Numbered from the stretch's first letter, positions 37,252 to 45,983 are shown. The stretch: 64,000 nucleotides of DNA from Mesorhizobium sp. (GCF_023954305.1 NZ_JAMLIG010000001.1:620001-684000), one strand, 5' to 3'. Notes: generated by a model from the sequence alone, not told the origin. Made by a program: numbers and translations.

Positions 37252-37986
37252 TCAGGCCGATGCCTCCATCTCCTCGTTGAAGAACTTGAAGCCGGTCATC
37301 AGGTGATGCCGCAGCCTGTACTGGAAGGAGAGCAGGTCGCGCGCGGCGAGCGCCTCGACCACGCCTTCGTGCTCGGCATAGGTCTCGGTCTTGAAGGTGC
37401 GGCGCGTCTTGCCCTTCTGCATGATCCGCAGGACGACCGGCTTCATCACCGAATAGACGTCGAGGATGGTGTCGTTGCCGAGGATGGAGACCAGCTTGAG
37501 GTGAAAGGAGAAGTCCACCTCGGACGCCTCCTGCAGATCCTGAATGCCGGACAGGCGCACATTGATGCGGTGCAGTTCCGATACGTCGCGGTCGCCCAGC
37601 CGCTCGATGATGCGGTCGGCCGCCCCCACCTCGATCAGGTCGCGGAATGCCTGCACGTCGGCAAAGGTCTTGCGCGACACCTCCATCGTGTTGAACGAGA
37701 ACAGCTCGAAGGCACGCGACATGCGGTTGTCGGTGATCGTCGCCCCGACCTTCGGCCTGACCTCGACCATGCCGTAGGCCTTGAGGATGCGCATCGCCTC
37801 GCGCACCGTGTTGCGGCTGGCGCCGAAGCGGGCGCACAGTTCGCGCTCCGTCGGCAGGCTGTCGCCGACTTTCAATCCCTCATCAGCGATCAGCTGGCGG
37901 ATCTGTCGGACCACGACATCGACGGCCGAATCCGCGACCGGAACGGAATCCGACCGCGGCTCAACGGTTGTCGCATCCGCCTTCAT
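37252..37986 (-). CDS. GntR family regulator, FCD (FadR-like) subfamily
   Basis: This 244-aa regulator has an N-terminal winged helix (about 22-90, with GDSLPTERELCARFGASRNTVREAM) and a C-terminal all-helical FCD effector domain (about 100-235) with the usual Asp/His metal positions (FRDLIEVGAA, DFSFHLKLV, EHEGVVEAL, RHHL). It lies between the transporter genes and a divergent XylX-like gene. Two TnGTnnnACnA sites in the 292-bp divergent region (38026-38036 and 38202-38212) match the operator form of this subfamily. Confidence 0.9.
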   Translation of the reverse strand: MKADATTVEPRSDSVPVADSAVDVVVRQIRQLIADEGLKVGDSLPTERELCARFGASRNTVREAMRILKAYGMVEVRPKVGATITDNRMSRAFELFSFNTMEVSRKTFADVQAFRDLIEVGAADRIIERLGDRDVSELHRINVRLSGIQDLQEASEVDFSFHLKLVSILGNDTILDVYSVMKPVVLRIMQKGKTRRTFKTETYAEHEGVVEALAARDLLSFQYRLRHHLMTGFKFFNEEMEASA

Positions 37987-38025
37987 CCGCCAGCGCCCGT
38001 TCCAAGCATGCCAACCCCCGCCTAT

Positions 38026-38036
38026 TTGTCGGACCA
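38026..38036. promoter_or_regulatory. FadR-subfamily operator, gntR-proximal
   Basis: TTGTCGGACCA fits the TnGTnnnACnA operator pattern of FCD-type GntR regulators. It shares the surrounding TATTTGTC..ACCAGA with the second site and lies 40 bp upstream of the gntR ATG, suited to autoregulation. Confidence 0.55.
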
Positions 38037-38201
38037 GAACTGGTAAAGATGTAGAAAAAGCGTGTCAATATGGGAGGCGGGAGTAAGATTGAACGAACGA
38101 CCGCTGCCGCTTTCCGACTCGCTGAACGAGGCTCCGGTGACTCCTCCGACGTCCTCGACAACCGCATCGCCCGATTGACGGACGATCGCCCAGAACGTTA
38201 T

Positions 38202-38212
38202 TTGTCCCACCA
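38202..38212. promoter_or_regulatory. FadR-subfamily operator, xylX-proximal
   Basis: TTGTCCCACCA fits the same TnGTnnnACnA pattern, 67 bp upstream of the XylX-like ATG. With flanks it reads TTATTTGTCCCACCAGAT, differing from the first site mainly in the two central bases. Confidence 0.55.
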
Positions 38213-38278
38213 GATCAGCTCAGCTTCGCGTGATCGCCCGAGCTTTGCAGCCGACCAATACCGGGATGAAGGACTACG

Positions 38279-39430
38279 ATGAGCTTCTTTGCACATGACG
38301 AGGACCGAAACGGGGTCTTCCTGGGACGACTTTGGTCGCCGGAGGCCGGAGGGCCGTCGGTGGTCACGTTGCGCGACGGGACGGTGGTCGACATCACCTC
38401 GGCCGAGGCGCCGACCGTGTCGGACATCTGCGATATGCCGGCCCCCGACGACTATGTCCGGCAGGCGCCGGGCCGTCCGGTCGGACGGCTTGCCGAGATA
38501 GCGGCCAACCGCCCGGGCGATGCACAGCGTCCGCATTTCCTGGCACCCTGCGATCTGCAGGCGGTGAAAGCCTGCGGAGTTACCTTCGCCTCGTCCATGG
38601 TCGAACGCGTCATCGAGGAGAAGGCAGCCGGCGACCCGCTCAAGGCGCGTGCCGTGCGCGAGCGCGTCGGCGCGGCGATCGGCGGCTCACTGCGCAACGT
38701 CAGGGCAGGTTCCGCGGAAGCGGCGCGGGTGAAGGCGGCGCTGATCGCCGAGGGGCTGTGGAGCCAGTATCTGGAAGTGGGCATCGGCCCGGATGCCGAG
38801 GTCTTCTCCAAGGCGCAGGTGCTGTCCTCTGTCGGTCCGGGCGCCGATGTCGGGCTGCATCCGGTATCGAGGTGGAACAATCCCGAGCCGGAAATCGTGC
38901 TGGCGGTTTCGTCGCGCGGCCGCATCGTCGGCGCGACGCTCGGCAACGACGTCAACCTGCGCGATGTCGAGGGGCGCTCGGCCCTGCTTTTGTCCAAGGC
39001 GAAGGACAACAATGCGAGCTGCGCCATCGGGCCGATGATCCGCCTCTTCGACGGCGCATTCACCCTCGACGCGGTGCGCGCCGCCGAACTCGAACTGACG
39101 GTGAGGGGCGAGGACGGATTCACGCTCACCGGGCATTCGTCGATGAAGGAGATCAGCCGCGATCCGGAAGATCTGGTCGCCCAGACCATCGGCCGGCACC
39201 ACCAATATCCCGACGGGCTGATGCTTTTTCTGGGCACGCTGTTCGCGCCGGTGCAGGACCGCGACGTCCCGGGCGAAGGGTTCACCCATAAGATCGGCGA
39301 TGTGGTGACCATCGCCTCGCCCGGACTTGGCCGGCTCACCAACACGGTGCGGTTGTCGACCGAGTGCACGGAATGGAGCTTTGGGACGCGCGCGTTGATG
39401 CGCAATCTCGCCTCACGCGGACTGATCTGA
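38279..39430 (+). CDS. XylX-like FAA-superfamily 2-keto-3-deoxypentonate dehydratase
   Basis: This 383-aa protein of the fumarylacetoacetate hydrolase superfamily has the length and motifs of XylX-type 2-keto-3-deoxy-D-xylonate (or L-arabonate) dehydratases. These include KACGVTFASSM, NNPEPEIVLAVSSRGRIVG (metal Glu pair), ATLGNDVNLRDVEGRSALLL and KAKDNNASCAIGP. These enzymes convert 2-keto-3-deoxypentonate to 2-oxoglutarate semialdehyde in Weimberg-type pathways. No sugar dehydrogenase, aldonate dehydratase or semialdehyde dehydrogenase is adjacent, so the pathway is incomplete here. It is divergent from and probably controlled by the GntR gene. Confidence 0.7.
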   Translation: MSFFAHDEDRNGVFLGRLWSPEAGGPSVVTLRDGTVVDITSAEAPTVSDICDMPAPDDYVRQAPGRPVGRLAEIAANRPGDAQRPHFLAPCDLQAVKACGVTFASSMVERVIEEKAAGDPLKARAVRERVGAAIGGSLRNVRAGSAEAARVKAALIAEGLWSQYLEVGIGPDAEVFSKAQVLSSVGPGADVGLHPVSRWNNPEPEIVLAVSSRGRIVGATLGNDVNLRDVEGRSALLLSKAKDNNASCAIGPMIRLFDGAFTLDAVRAAELELTVRGEDGFTLTGHSSMKEISRDPEDLVAQTIGRHHQYPDGLMLFLGTLFAPVQDRDVPGEGFTHKIGDVVTIASPGLGRLTNTVRLSTECTEWSFGTRALMRNLASRGLI

Positions 39431-39439
39431 GTCTCTTGC

Positions 39440-39461
39440 CCGGCGGCGCCTCGGCCGCCGG
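39440..39461. terminator. Hairpin terminator candidate between convergent genes
   Basis: CCGGCGGC and GCCGCCGG form a perfect 8-bp stem with loop GCCTCG, ten bases after the XylX-like stop and followed by TTAT. The rest of the 148-base convergent gap shows no gene. Confidence 0.5.
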
Positions 39462-39578
39462 TTATCAACGCGCTCTCGGGTCCGGCGCAGAAGACGCCCG
39501 GACGCAGGGCGGCACGAAACGTTCCCCGAATGGAACCGCCGGAACGACTCTTCGCCCCCTGCCAGGGCGCAACCCTGT

Positions 39579-40454
39579 TCAGGCCTCGTCCACGATTCCG
39601 TTTCGCAAAACGCCGATCCCGCTGATCTCCACCTCGGCGCGGTCGCCCGGCTTCATGAAGATGGGCGGCTTGCGGGTGAAGCCGACGCCGCCCATCGTGC
39701 CGCTCGCAATCAGGTCGCCCGGCTTCAGCGGCAGCCATTCGGAGACGTAGCTGATCAGCTTTGCCACCGGGAAGATCATGTCGCGCGTGTTGGCCTTCTG
39801 CAGGACCTGTCCGTTCAGCCGGAACTCGATGTCGAGCACCTGGGGATCCGGGATCTCGTCGGCCGTAACCAGCCAGGGACCCGTACCGCCCGTGCGATAG
39901 AAGTTCTTGCCCGGGGCCAGCTGGCGCGTGTGGAACTGATAGTCGCGGATGCTGCCTTCGTTCATGGCGCTGTATCCGAACACGTATTGAAGCGCCTGCT
40001 CTGGCTTCACATAACGGGGGACGTTCGCGCCGATCACGACGAGGAGCTCCGCCTCATAGTCGAAATCGCTCGAAACCTTGGGGCGCACCAGATCCACATC
40101 ATGCCCGGCGAGGGTATCCGCCACCCGTGCGAACATCATCGGATATTTGGGAACTTCCCGCCCCCCGGGAAGGTGGGCATTCGCTTCCGCGACATGGTCA
40201 TGATAGTTCAGGGCGACGCAGAGGATTTTGTCCGGATTGGGGATCACCGGCAGCAGTACCACGCTGCCGAGGGCCAGTTCGCCGTCACCGGCCGCCAGCG
40301 CCGCTTCGGCCTGCGCGCGCCAGTCGGCGGCGGCAATAAACGATTTTAGATCGGGGTAGACGCCACCCAGCCGCGCGACCAGGTCGACGATCCGGTCGCC
40401 TTGGACAAGGCCGAAGCTCGTCCCGTTTCGGCTTTCAAAGCTGACAAATTTCAT
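39579..40454 (-). CDS. FAA-hydrolase-family protein
   Basis: This 291-aa fumarylacetoacetate hydrolase superfamily member has VALNYHDHVAEAN, DFDYEAELLVVIG (metal Glu pair) and SAMNEGSIRDYQFHTRQ (Asp/Asn region), followed by IASGTMGGVGFTRKPP. This group usually cleaves a C-C bond in, or hydrates or decarboxylates, a 2,4-diketo acid or an aromatic meta-cleavage product. It follows the AA_synth gene by 54 bases in the same direction and lies near an extradiol dioxygenase, so processing of a ring-fission product is plausible. The substrate is unassigned. Confidence 0.8.
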   Translation of the reverse strand: MKFVSFESRNGTSFGLVQGDRIVDLVARLGGVYPDLKSFIAAADWRAQAEAALAAGDGELALGSVVLLPVIPNPDKILCVALNYHDHVAEANAHLPGGREVPKYPMMFARVADTLAGHDVDLVRPKVSSDFDYEAELLVVIGANVPRYVKPEQALQYVFGYSAMNEGSIRDYQFHTRQLAPGKNFYRTGGTGPWLVTADEIPDPQVLDIEFRLNGQVLQKANTRDMIFPVAKLISYVSEWLPLKPGDLIASGTMGGVGFTRKPPIFMKPGDRAEVEISGIGVLRNGIVDEA

Positions 40455-40508
40455 CGCAATGGCGCTCCCCTGTCTGTGGTGTCGCGGACGTTTGATGTGT
40501 TCCGGGTC

Positions 40509-41093
40509 CTAGAATTTCGGCCCGTCGCCTCTAGCGCCCTCTGCGAACGTAAGTCCGCCGAGACGCGCGTGAATTCTCCCGCCGTTCGCCATGGCCAACG
40601 CGAAGACAACTTCGTCGGGCTTCGGCGCGTCGGCGATACTGATGTCGATGCCGTCGAAGTGACTGCGCACCCAGGGGCTGTGCACGCTGACCATCGGGAT
40701 GTGCAGCCGCTCGCCGACATTGCCCATGATCTGGCCGGCGCTGACGAAGCCGCGCACGCCGAGGAGCTTTTTGAGACCGGCTCCTCCCGGAGCGTGCCAG
40801 GCTGCGCCGTGCTCGATCTCACCGTTGACGCCGACGATGGTTCCCTTGCCGAAAGACTGGATCTCGCCGGCCGGAACGCCGATCGCGTCGAGCAGCTTTC
40901 GGGCTAGGGATTCGCCCAGGCCTTCCAAGGCCTTCATCCATTCGGTCAAATCCTCGACATATCGGCCGGCAAAGGGATTGGCGACCACCGCCGCGACGGC
41001 AGCCTTGCGCAAAGGACGTTCGGATGGCCGCCCCCCGTCGTGCCAGACGTCCTCGACGAACAGAGCGGTCTTCCTGCATTCGATGGCAATCAT
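40509..41093 (-). CDS. AA_synth (DUF1185) family protein
   Basis: This 194-aa protein is recognisable as the 'amino acid synthesis' family (PF06684), with AVVANPFAGRYVEDL, KGTIVGVNGEIEHGAAWHAP and PWVRSHFDGIDI. Despite the family name no solid biochemical role is known; members recur beside aromatic-degradation genes, CoA-dependent enzymes and ABC/TRAP transporters. It is divergent from the CocE-like hydrolase gene and shares its promoter region with the TTTCGAAA element at 41200-41215. Confidence 0.75.
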   Translation of the reverse strand: MIAIECRKTALFVEDVWHDGGRPSERPLRKAAVAAVVANPFAGRYVEDLTEWMKALEGLGESLARKLLDAIGVPAGEIQSFGKGTIVGVNGEIEHGAAWHAPGGAGLKKLLGVRGFVSAGQIMGNVGERLHIPMVSVHSPWVRSHFDGIDISIADAPKPDEVVFALAMANGGRIHARLGGLTFAEGARGDGPKF

Positions 41094-41199
41094 GGTTCCC
41101 CGGCGTCCCGCATTCGCGCACGGAGGCAGGCGCGATAAGCCTACCGCCCTGCCCCTTCTGTTCGAATAGCGCTACCAGAAATTTCGCAGCTCGTCTATA

Positions 41200-41215
41200 A
41201 TTTCGAAAAATTTCG
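41200..41215. promoter_or_regulatory. TTTCGAAA element upstream of the CocE-like gene
   Basis: ATTTCGAAAAATTTCG contains the palindrome TTTCGAAA (41201-41208) in an AT-rich divergent promoter region, 119 bp upstream of the hydrolase ATG. The following TTCGTTATGCTAGAC resembles TTCGTATCTAGAC at about 44856-44868, in the gntR leader. Related elements lie at 44971 and 48060. Confidence 0.55.
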
Positions 41216-41326
41216 TTATGCTAGACAAACTTTAGAACGTGTTATATTCCTCGCGCCCAACCACGGCCGACCGATCCGACATGCGAGCGGTGTCGATAGG
41301 GTACTGGAATAGGCTGGGAGGAATCG

Positions 41327-43072
41327 ATGACGTCTCATATTGGCAATCTCGACATCGCGTTTCGCAAAGCCCGTCCGGCGGACCATCCAGCCGCGCGCTA
41401 TCCGGGTCTGAGACCGGCGCAGAAGCGGTTCGCCAAGGGCGAGACGGCGCGGGAGGGCGGACTGCCGCTGCCGTGCGACATCGTCATGGATCAGGACGTT
41501 GCGGTCACGTTGCGCGACGGCACGCGCATCTATGTCGACATCTTCCGGCCGGCCGATCACGAGCAGCGCCTGCCCACCTTGCTGGCCTGGAGCCCCTACG
41601 GCAAGCAGGGCGGCATCATCACCTTCGACGACCTGCCGGTGCGTGGCGGCGTCCCGGTCGACTCCGTGTCGGGGCTCGAAATTTTCGAGGGGCCGGATCC
41701 GGCCTATTGGTGCGCGCATGGCTATGCCGTGGTCAACGCCGACGCCCGCGGCGCGATGAGCAGCGAAGGCGACCTGCATTGCTGGGGCCGCCAGGAAGGC
41801 CGCGACGGCCATGACCTCGTCGAATGGATCGCAGCCCAGCCGTGGAGCAACGGCAAGGTCGGGCTCACCGGAACGTCGTGGCTGGCGATCGTGCAGTGGT
41901 TCATCGCCGCGGAACGGCCGCCCCATCTCGCGGCGATCTCGCCCTGCGAGGGGTGGACCGATCTCTACCGCTGCGACGTCGTGCGGGGCGGCATCCCCGA
42001 TGTCGGCTTCAACGACTTCATGCTATCGAAGTTTGCCGGCGGCGGCGGGGTCGAGGACATCCCCGCGATGGTACGGTCCGCCCCGTTGATGAATGCCTAT
42101 TGGCAGGACAAGATTCCCGATCTGGGCAGCATTACCGTGCCGGCCTACGTCATCTCGAGTTGGACCAACCTCATCCACTCGATCGGCACGATGGACGGCT
42201 GGCGGGGAATCGCGTCGAGCCAGAAATGGCTTCGAGTCCACAACACCCATGAATGGACACACTATTATCGCGAAGCCGACGATCTGCGGCGCTTCTTCGA
42301 CCGGTTCCTGAAGGGCGTGGAGAACGGGTGGGATGAGACGCCTCGGGTTCGCATGGCGGTACTTGATCCCGGCGGCAAAGATATAGTCGACCGGCCAGAG
42401 ACCGATTTTCCGCTGCCGCGGACGGTCTATACTCCCCTTTATCTGGATGCGAGGACAGGATCGCTCGAAGGTGACCTGCCTGTGACGGCTGCCTCCGTGG
42501 ACTACGACCCTGCCGACAAGGCCAGCCGCGCGACTTTCGCTCATCGCTTCGACCGGGATACCGAGATCGCGGGCTACATCAAATTGCGCGTGTGGCTGTC
42601 GGCTATCGACGCCGATGACCTGGATATCTACGTCGAGGTGCGCAAGCTGGATTCGGAGGGGCGGCATCTAGGAGCCCGCACCTTCCTGCCGCCCGGCGTG
42701 TCGCGCGACGATCTGCCTGAAGACCCGGAAAACCAGTCGGGCATGATCGTCTTCTCGGGGGCCAAGGGGATGCAACGCGCATCCCTGCGGGCCGTCGACC
42801 CCGAGCGTTCCGGACCGGCGATGCCGTATCATACTTTCGACAGGGTCCAGAAACTGGCGCCGGACGAAATCGTGCCGGTGGACGTACAGATCTGGCCACT
42901 GGGAATGCGTTGGTCGGCCGGGCAACAGATCCAGCTCGTCATCGCGGGTCAGAAGATTTCGGGCGTCGAGTTTCCCGGCCTCGAAGGGCCGGACACCGTC
43001 AATCGCGGCCGCCATGTGGTTCACACCGGCGGCGCATATGATTCCCATCTGATCTTGCCCGTCACCATTTGA
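41327..43072 (+). CDS. CocE/NonD family hydrolase (X-Pro dipeptidyl-peptidase-like)
   Basis: This 581-aa serine hydrolase of the S15/CocE group has an alpha/beta-hydrolase domain with nucleophile Ser184 in GTSWLA, oxyanion Tyr in SPYGKQ and a C-terminal jelly-roll domain (IAGYIKLRVWLSAIDADDLDIYVEV). The usual catalytic Asp position (G-W-Y-D-x in CocE) reads SSWTNLIH (Thr280/Asn281), and candidate histidines are His308/His312 (THEWTHYY). It would hydrolyse an ester or amide of the compound imported by the TRAP system. ATG at 41327 follows a GGGAGGAATCG-type site. Confidence 0.85.
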   Translation: MTSHIGNLDIAFRKARPADHPAARYPGLRPAQKRFAKGETAREGGLPLPCDIVMDQDVAVTLRDGTRIYVDIFRPADHEQRLPTLLAWSPYGKQGGIITFDDLPVRGGVPVDSVSGLEIFEGPDPAYWCAHGYAVVNADARGAMSSEGDLHCWGRQEGRDGHDLVEWIAAQPWSNGKVGLTGTSWLAIVQWFIAAERPPHLAAISPCEGWTDLYRCDVVRGGIPDVGFNDFMLSKFAGGGGVEDIPAMVRSAPLMNAYWQDKIPDLGSITVPAYVISSWTNLIHSIGTMDGWRGIASSQKWLRVHNTHEWTHYYREADDLRRFFDRFLKGVENGWDETPRVRMAVLDPGGKDIVDRPETDFPLPRTVYTPLYLDARTGSLEGDLPVTAASVDYDPADKASRATFAHRFDRDTEIAGYIKLRVWLSAIDADDLDIYVEVRKLDSEGRHLGARTFLPPGVSRDDLPEDPENQSGMIVFSGAKGMQRASLRAVDPERSGPAMPYHTFDRVQKLAPDEIVPVDVQIWPLGMRWSAGQQIQLVIAGQKISGVEFPGLEGPDTVNRGRHVVHTGGAYDSHLILPVTI

Positions 43073-43137
43073 CCTGCGGCGCGCCTGCCCGGGCGGCCCG
43101 GTGTGCGAGGGACGAGCATTCACCAAGGAGGACTGAC

Positions 43138-43983
43138 GTGAAAACCGCAATCATCGGAGCGACCGGCACGATCGGCAAGCTCGTTACGAAGCAACTCCTC
43201 GATCGCGGCCATCCCGTGACCGCGATCGCGCGCAATCCCGATACGCTCGACGATCATCCGCTCCTGACCCGAAAGGCCGCCGACATCTTCAAGTTCGATC
43301 AGCTCGGGCCTGCCCTGTCCGGCCACGACTCGCTGGTCGTCGCCTTTGCGCCGCAGGACAATGCCTATATCGGCTATATGCAACTCGTCGAAGCCGCCTG
43401 GCGGATCAAGCGGGCGTTCAAGCAGGTCATCCCCGACGCCTACTTCCTGAATGTCGGCGGCGCCTCGAGCCTCTGGACTCCGCGCGGCTTCCAGATGTTC
43501 GAGGATCCGGGTTGGCCGCAGTGGTTCTTCAATGCCGCGCCGGCGGCGCATTGGCGCAGGCTCTACACGTTGAGCGGTGGCTTGCCCGCCTTCAAGGAAA
43601 TGGCCGAGCAGCGCGAGCAGATCCTGGCGGATCCGTCGAAGGATCCCTATTCCGATTTCACCGGCGAGACGATCCACGCCTGGTATCGACAGATCGACAA
43701 GATCTTTGGCAAGGGCATGGGCGGACGGGCTCAGCTGGAATATTTCGAATGCGACCTCAGCTTCCGTTGGAGCTTCGTCTCGCCGCCCTGGCTGCTCGGA
43801 ATGCCTGAAGTCACGGGCAAGTATCGCACCACGATCGACACGCTGCCGGTCGAGAACGGGCAGCCGGCCGGCATTTCGGTGGACGACCTGGCGCTGGCCA
43901 TCGCCGACACGGCCGAGAAGCAGGGCTTCGTTCACCAGCACTGGAGTGCTGCGCGCGTGCTGCCGGAAGGCGTTACCGGTTGA
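43138..43983 (+). CDS. NAD(P)-binding NmrA-like oxidoreductase
   Basis: This 281-aa atypical SDR of the NmrA/NAD(P)H-binding group has GATGTIGKLVTKQLLDRGH at residues 7-25, forming the dinucleotide-binding loop. No YxxxK pair stands out, as is normal in NmrA-like proteins. It starts with GTG at 43138, seated after AAGGAGGACTGAC, and follows the CocE-like gene by 65 bases. It may reduce or sense a pathway intermediate. It converges on the GntR gene through a strong hairpin. Confidence 0.75.
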   Translation: MKTAIIGATGTIGKLVTKQLLDRGHPVTAIARNPDTLDDHPLLTRKAADIFKFDQLGPALSGHDSLVVAFAPQDNAYIGYMQLVEAAWRIKRAFKQVIPDAYFLNVGGASSLWTPRGFQMFEDPGWPQWFFNAAPAAHWRRLYTLSGGLPAFKEMAEQREQILADPSKDPYSDFTGETIHAWYRQIDKIFGKGMGGRAQLEYFECDLSFRWSFVSPPWLLGMPEVTGKYRTTIDTLPVENGQPAGISVDDLALAIADTAEKQGFVHQHWSAARVLPEGVTG

Positions 43984-43996
43984 TCCTGGCCCGTGT

Positions 43997-44039
43997 CCGG
44001 GGCGCGCTCCAACTCGCTGTCGGCCGGAGCGCGGCCCGG
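43997..44039. terminator. Long hairpin between convergent NmrA-like and gntR genes
   Basis: CCGGGGCGCGCTCC (43997-44010) and GGAGCGCGGCCCGG (44026-44039) pair over 14 positions with one mismatch and a 15-base loop, between the two convergent stops. There is no U-tract; it may act as a bidirectional transcription barrier. Confidence 0.5.
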
Positions 44040-44064
44040 AACAACTGCCCGCTCCCTCGGAGCG

Positions 44065-44790
44065 TCAGGCCGCCTCTGTCTTGATGTCGTCTGGAAAGAG
44101 GCGGCTGGCAAAGACGAGGACGTTGTCGGTCGTTTCGCGGATGTGCCGCTCGATCAGATCGAGCGCCTCCGCGGATCGGTCGAGGACGGCATCCCTGATC
44201 GCCTTGTGTTCGGTATCCTTGGGTCGCCATTGGGTCCTGAACTGCGAGGCCATGCGCCGATAGCGGTGCGCCCTGTCGAACAGCTTCTGACGCATCTCGA
44301 GAAGCAGCGGAGAACGGCAGGCACAAACGAGCGACCAGTGGAACTTGCTGTGCAACGCCGCCCAGTCCGCATCGAAATAGTACTGCTCGCCGAGCCGCTC
44401 CTGCAACCGTTCCATCCTATGATAGCTCGCCAGGATACCGGCTTCCCACGCATCGTCGCCATATTGCATCGACAGGCGCATAAGTTCGCGATCCAGAAGA
44501 ACCCGAGCATTGGTCAGATCCAGCAGGTCTGCGACGGAAACCGGAGCGACCGCGAAGCCACGCTGGCCTTCCGAAATCGCCAGTCCTTCTTCCGACAGCC
44601 GGGCCAGGGCCTCCCGAAGCGTCGAAAAGCTAACCTCGTAGCGATCTTTCAGAACCTCGAAGCGCAGCTTGTCGCCGGGCTTCAGCCGGCAGCTCAGGAT
44701 GTCGTCGCGCATGCGATGCAGCACATCGCCCGCGCGAGTCTCCCCCTTGGTCTTCATGCCGGCCACCTCACGACTTGACGCGATTTGCAT
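44065..44790 (-). CDS. GntR family regulator, FCD subfamily
   Basis: This 241-aa regulator has an N-terminal winged helix (GDKLRFEVLKDRYEVSFSTLREALARLSEEG) and an FCD effector domain with the expected histidines (SKFHWSLVCAC, EHKAIRDAVL, IERHIRE). ATG at 44790 has GAGG five bases upstream; ATG at 44757 is an alternative with its own GAGG. It faces the divergent extradiol dioxygenase gene. It is the natural candidate to bind the TTTCGAAA elements at 41200, 44971 and 48060 and thus to control all transcription units of this cluster. Confidence 0.9.
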   Translation of the reverse strand: MQIASSREVAGMKTKGETRAGDVLHRMRDDILSCRLKPGDKLRFEVLKDRYEVSFSTLREALARLSEEGLAISEGQRGFAVAPVSVADLLDLTNARVLLDRELMRLSMQYGDDAWEAGILASYHRMERLQERLGEQYYFDADWAALHSKFHWSLVCACRSPLLLEMRQKLFDRAHRYRRMASQFRTQWRPKDTEHKAIRDAVLDRSAEALDLIERHIRETTDNVLVFASRLFPDDIKTEAA

Positions 44791-44970
44791 GATTACCTCT
44801 AACGTCCGCAGAACAAATTTCAACCTATACCATTCTTTCGCAAATCGGAAGGATTTTCGTATCTAGACTTCAGGCGGTCGGCGCAAAGGCCCCGTTTGCG
44901 CAGCCAATCCGAGGCGAAACCGCGCACTGGCGGATGCAAGCCGAGGAGCGATATTTCGTAATAAACGATT

Positions 44971-44980
44971 ATTTCGAAAA
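44971..44980. promoter_or_regulatory. TTTCGAAA element upstream of the extradiol dioxygenase
   Basis: ATTTCGAAAA (TTTCGAAA at 44972-44979) lies 77 bp upstream of the dioxygenase ATG in the divergent gntR region. A related ATTTCGTAAT lies 20 bp upstream, and CTTTCGCAAA near 44835. It matches the elements at 41200 and 48060. Confidence 0.55.
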
Positions 44981-45056
44981 TACTTGCGTTTGGGTATCCT
45001 GCGTTCTAAGAGAGAGCCGGCTATCAGGCCGCGTCAATTCAAGTGGAGGAAACGGA

Positions 45057-45962
45057 ATGGCCCAGCTCGTTCATGCGATAGGGCATATCAAGGTCAATGC
45101 GAGCAACCTAGACGATCTGGTCCGCGACTCCACCGACATACTCGGTCTGCGCGTGACTCGGCAGACCGGAAACGAGGCCTGGCTGAGTTCCAACGGGCGC
45201 CTGGCGGAACTGGTGGTGATCCAAGCCGGCGAAAACTCCGCCCACACGATCGGGCTGGAAGCGCTCACCGCCGCCGATGTGAGCGCCGCTGCGGGCCGCG
45301 TCGAGGCTGCCGGGTGCAGGATCGTCGCCGACGCTCCGAGCATGGACTGCATGGACGCGGGCGTTACCTTCACGACCCCGCAGGGCCTGCGCTTCGAAAT
45401 CCATACCCCCATTCGCGACACGATGTACAAGCCGCGCCACGACACCGTCGGCGTGGGACCGCGCCGCTTGGATCACATCAACATTCTGACCCCCGATCCG
45501 TTGGCGACCCAGGCGCAACTGCAGGCGATCGGCGATCTGCGCGTCGCGGAGAAGCTGGTCGACAACTCGCTGACCTGGCTCTACGGCGGCAACCGCCAGC
45601 ACCACATCCTGGGCCTGGTGAAGAGCCACGCACCGGGCCTGCACCACTATTCGTTCGAGTTCACCGAGTTCAACATGTACTGCCGGCTCGGCGACATTCT
45701 GGACCGGCACGACCGTCAGGTCCTGTGGGGACCCGGCCGGCATCGCCCGGGCGACAATACCTACGCGTATTACCTCGATTCGAGCGGCGCGATGGTCGAG
45801 TGCTCCGGTCCCATGTCCACCGTCGCCGACGAAGCTCATTTCCAACCGCGAATTGTCACCAATCTCGCGCGCCCCGGCAATGTTCGCGACATGAACGTCT
45901 GGGGCTCCCCCTCGCCGCTCGAGTGGCGGCAGCACTTTCATCCGTTCGCGGCGCTTGATTAA
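45057..45962 (+). CDS. Type I extradiol ring-cleavage dioxygenase (VOC family)
   Basis: This 301-aa two-domain catechol 2,3-dioxygenase-like enzyme has a catalytic C-terminal module that shows the Fe(II) facial triad His140 (RRLDHINIL), His197 (GLHHYSFEF) and Glu248 (GAMVECSG). It also has the family signature GPGRHRPGDNTYAYYLDSSG (226-245). It would open a catechol-type ring between or beside the hydroxyls. ATG at 45057 follows GTGGAGGAAACGG. An FMN reductase and FAA-type hydrolase in the same cluster fit an aromatic meta-cleavage route, though the ring-hydroxylating oxygenase is not in view. Confidence 0.87.
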   Translation: MAQLVHAIGHIKVNASNLDDLVRDSTDILGLRVTRQTGNEAWLSSNGRLAELVVIQAGENSAHTIGLEALTAADVSAAAGRVEAAGCRIVADAPSMDCMDAGVTFTTPQGLRFEIHTPIRDTMYKPRHDTVGVGPRRLDHINILTPDPLATQAQLQAIGDLRVAEKLVDNSLTWLYGGNRQHHILGLVKSHAPGLHHYSFEFTEFNMYCRLGDILDRHDRQVLWGPGRHRPGDNTYAYYLDSSGAMVECSGPMSTVADEAHFQPRIVTNLARPGNVRDMNVWGSPSPLEWRQHFHPFAALD

Positions 45963-45983
45963 CTCCCGTTCTGCGCGGGAGTT
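45961..45983 (+). terminator. Hairpin directly after the dioxygenase stop
   Basis: AACTCCCG and CGGGAGTT form a perfect 8-bp stem with loop TTCTGCG, beginning inside the stop codon, followed by GTTCC rather than a full U-run. It could attenuate read-through into the TRAP genes 107 bases downstream. Confidence 0.5.
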
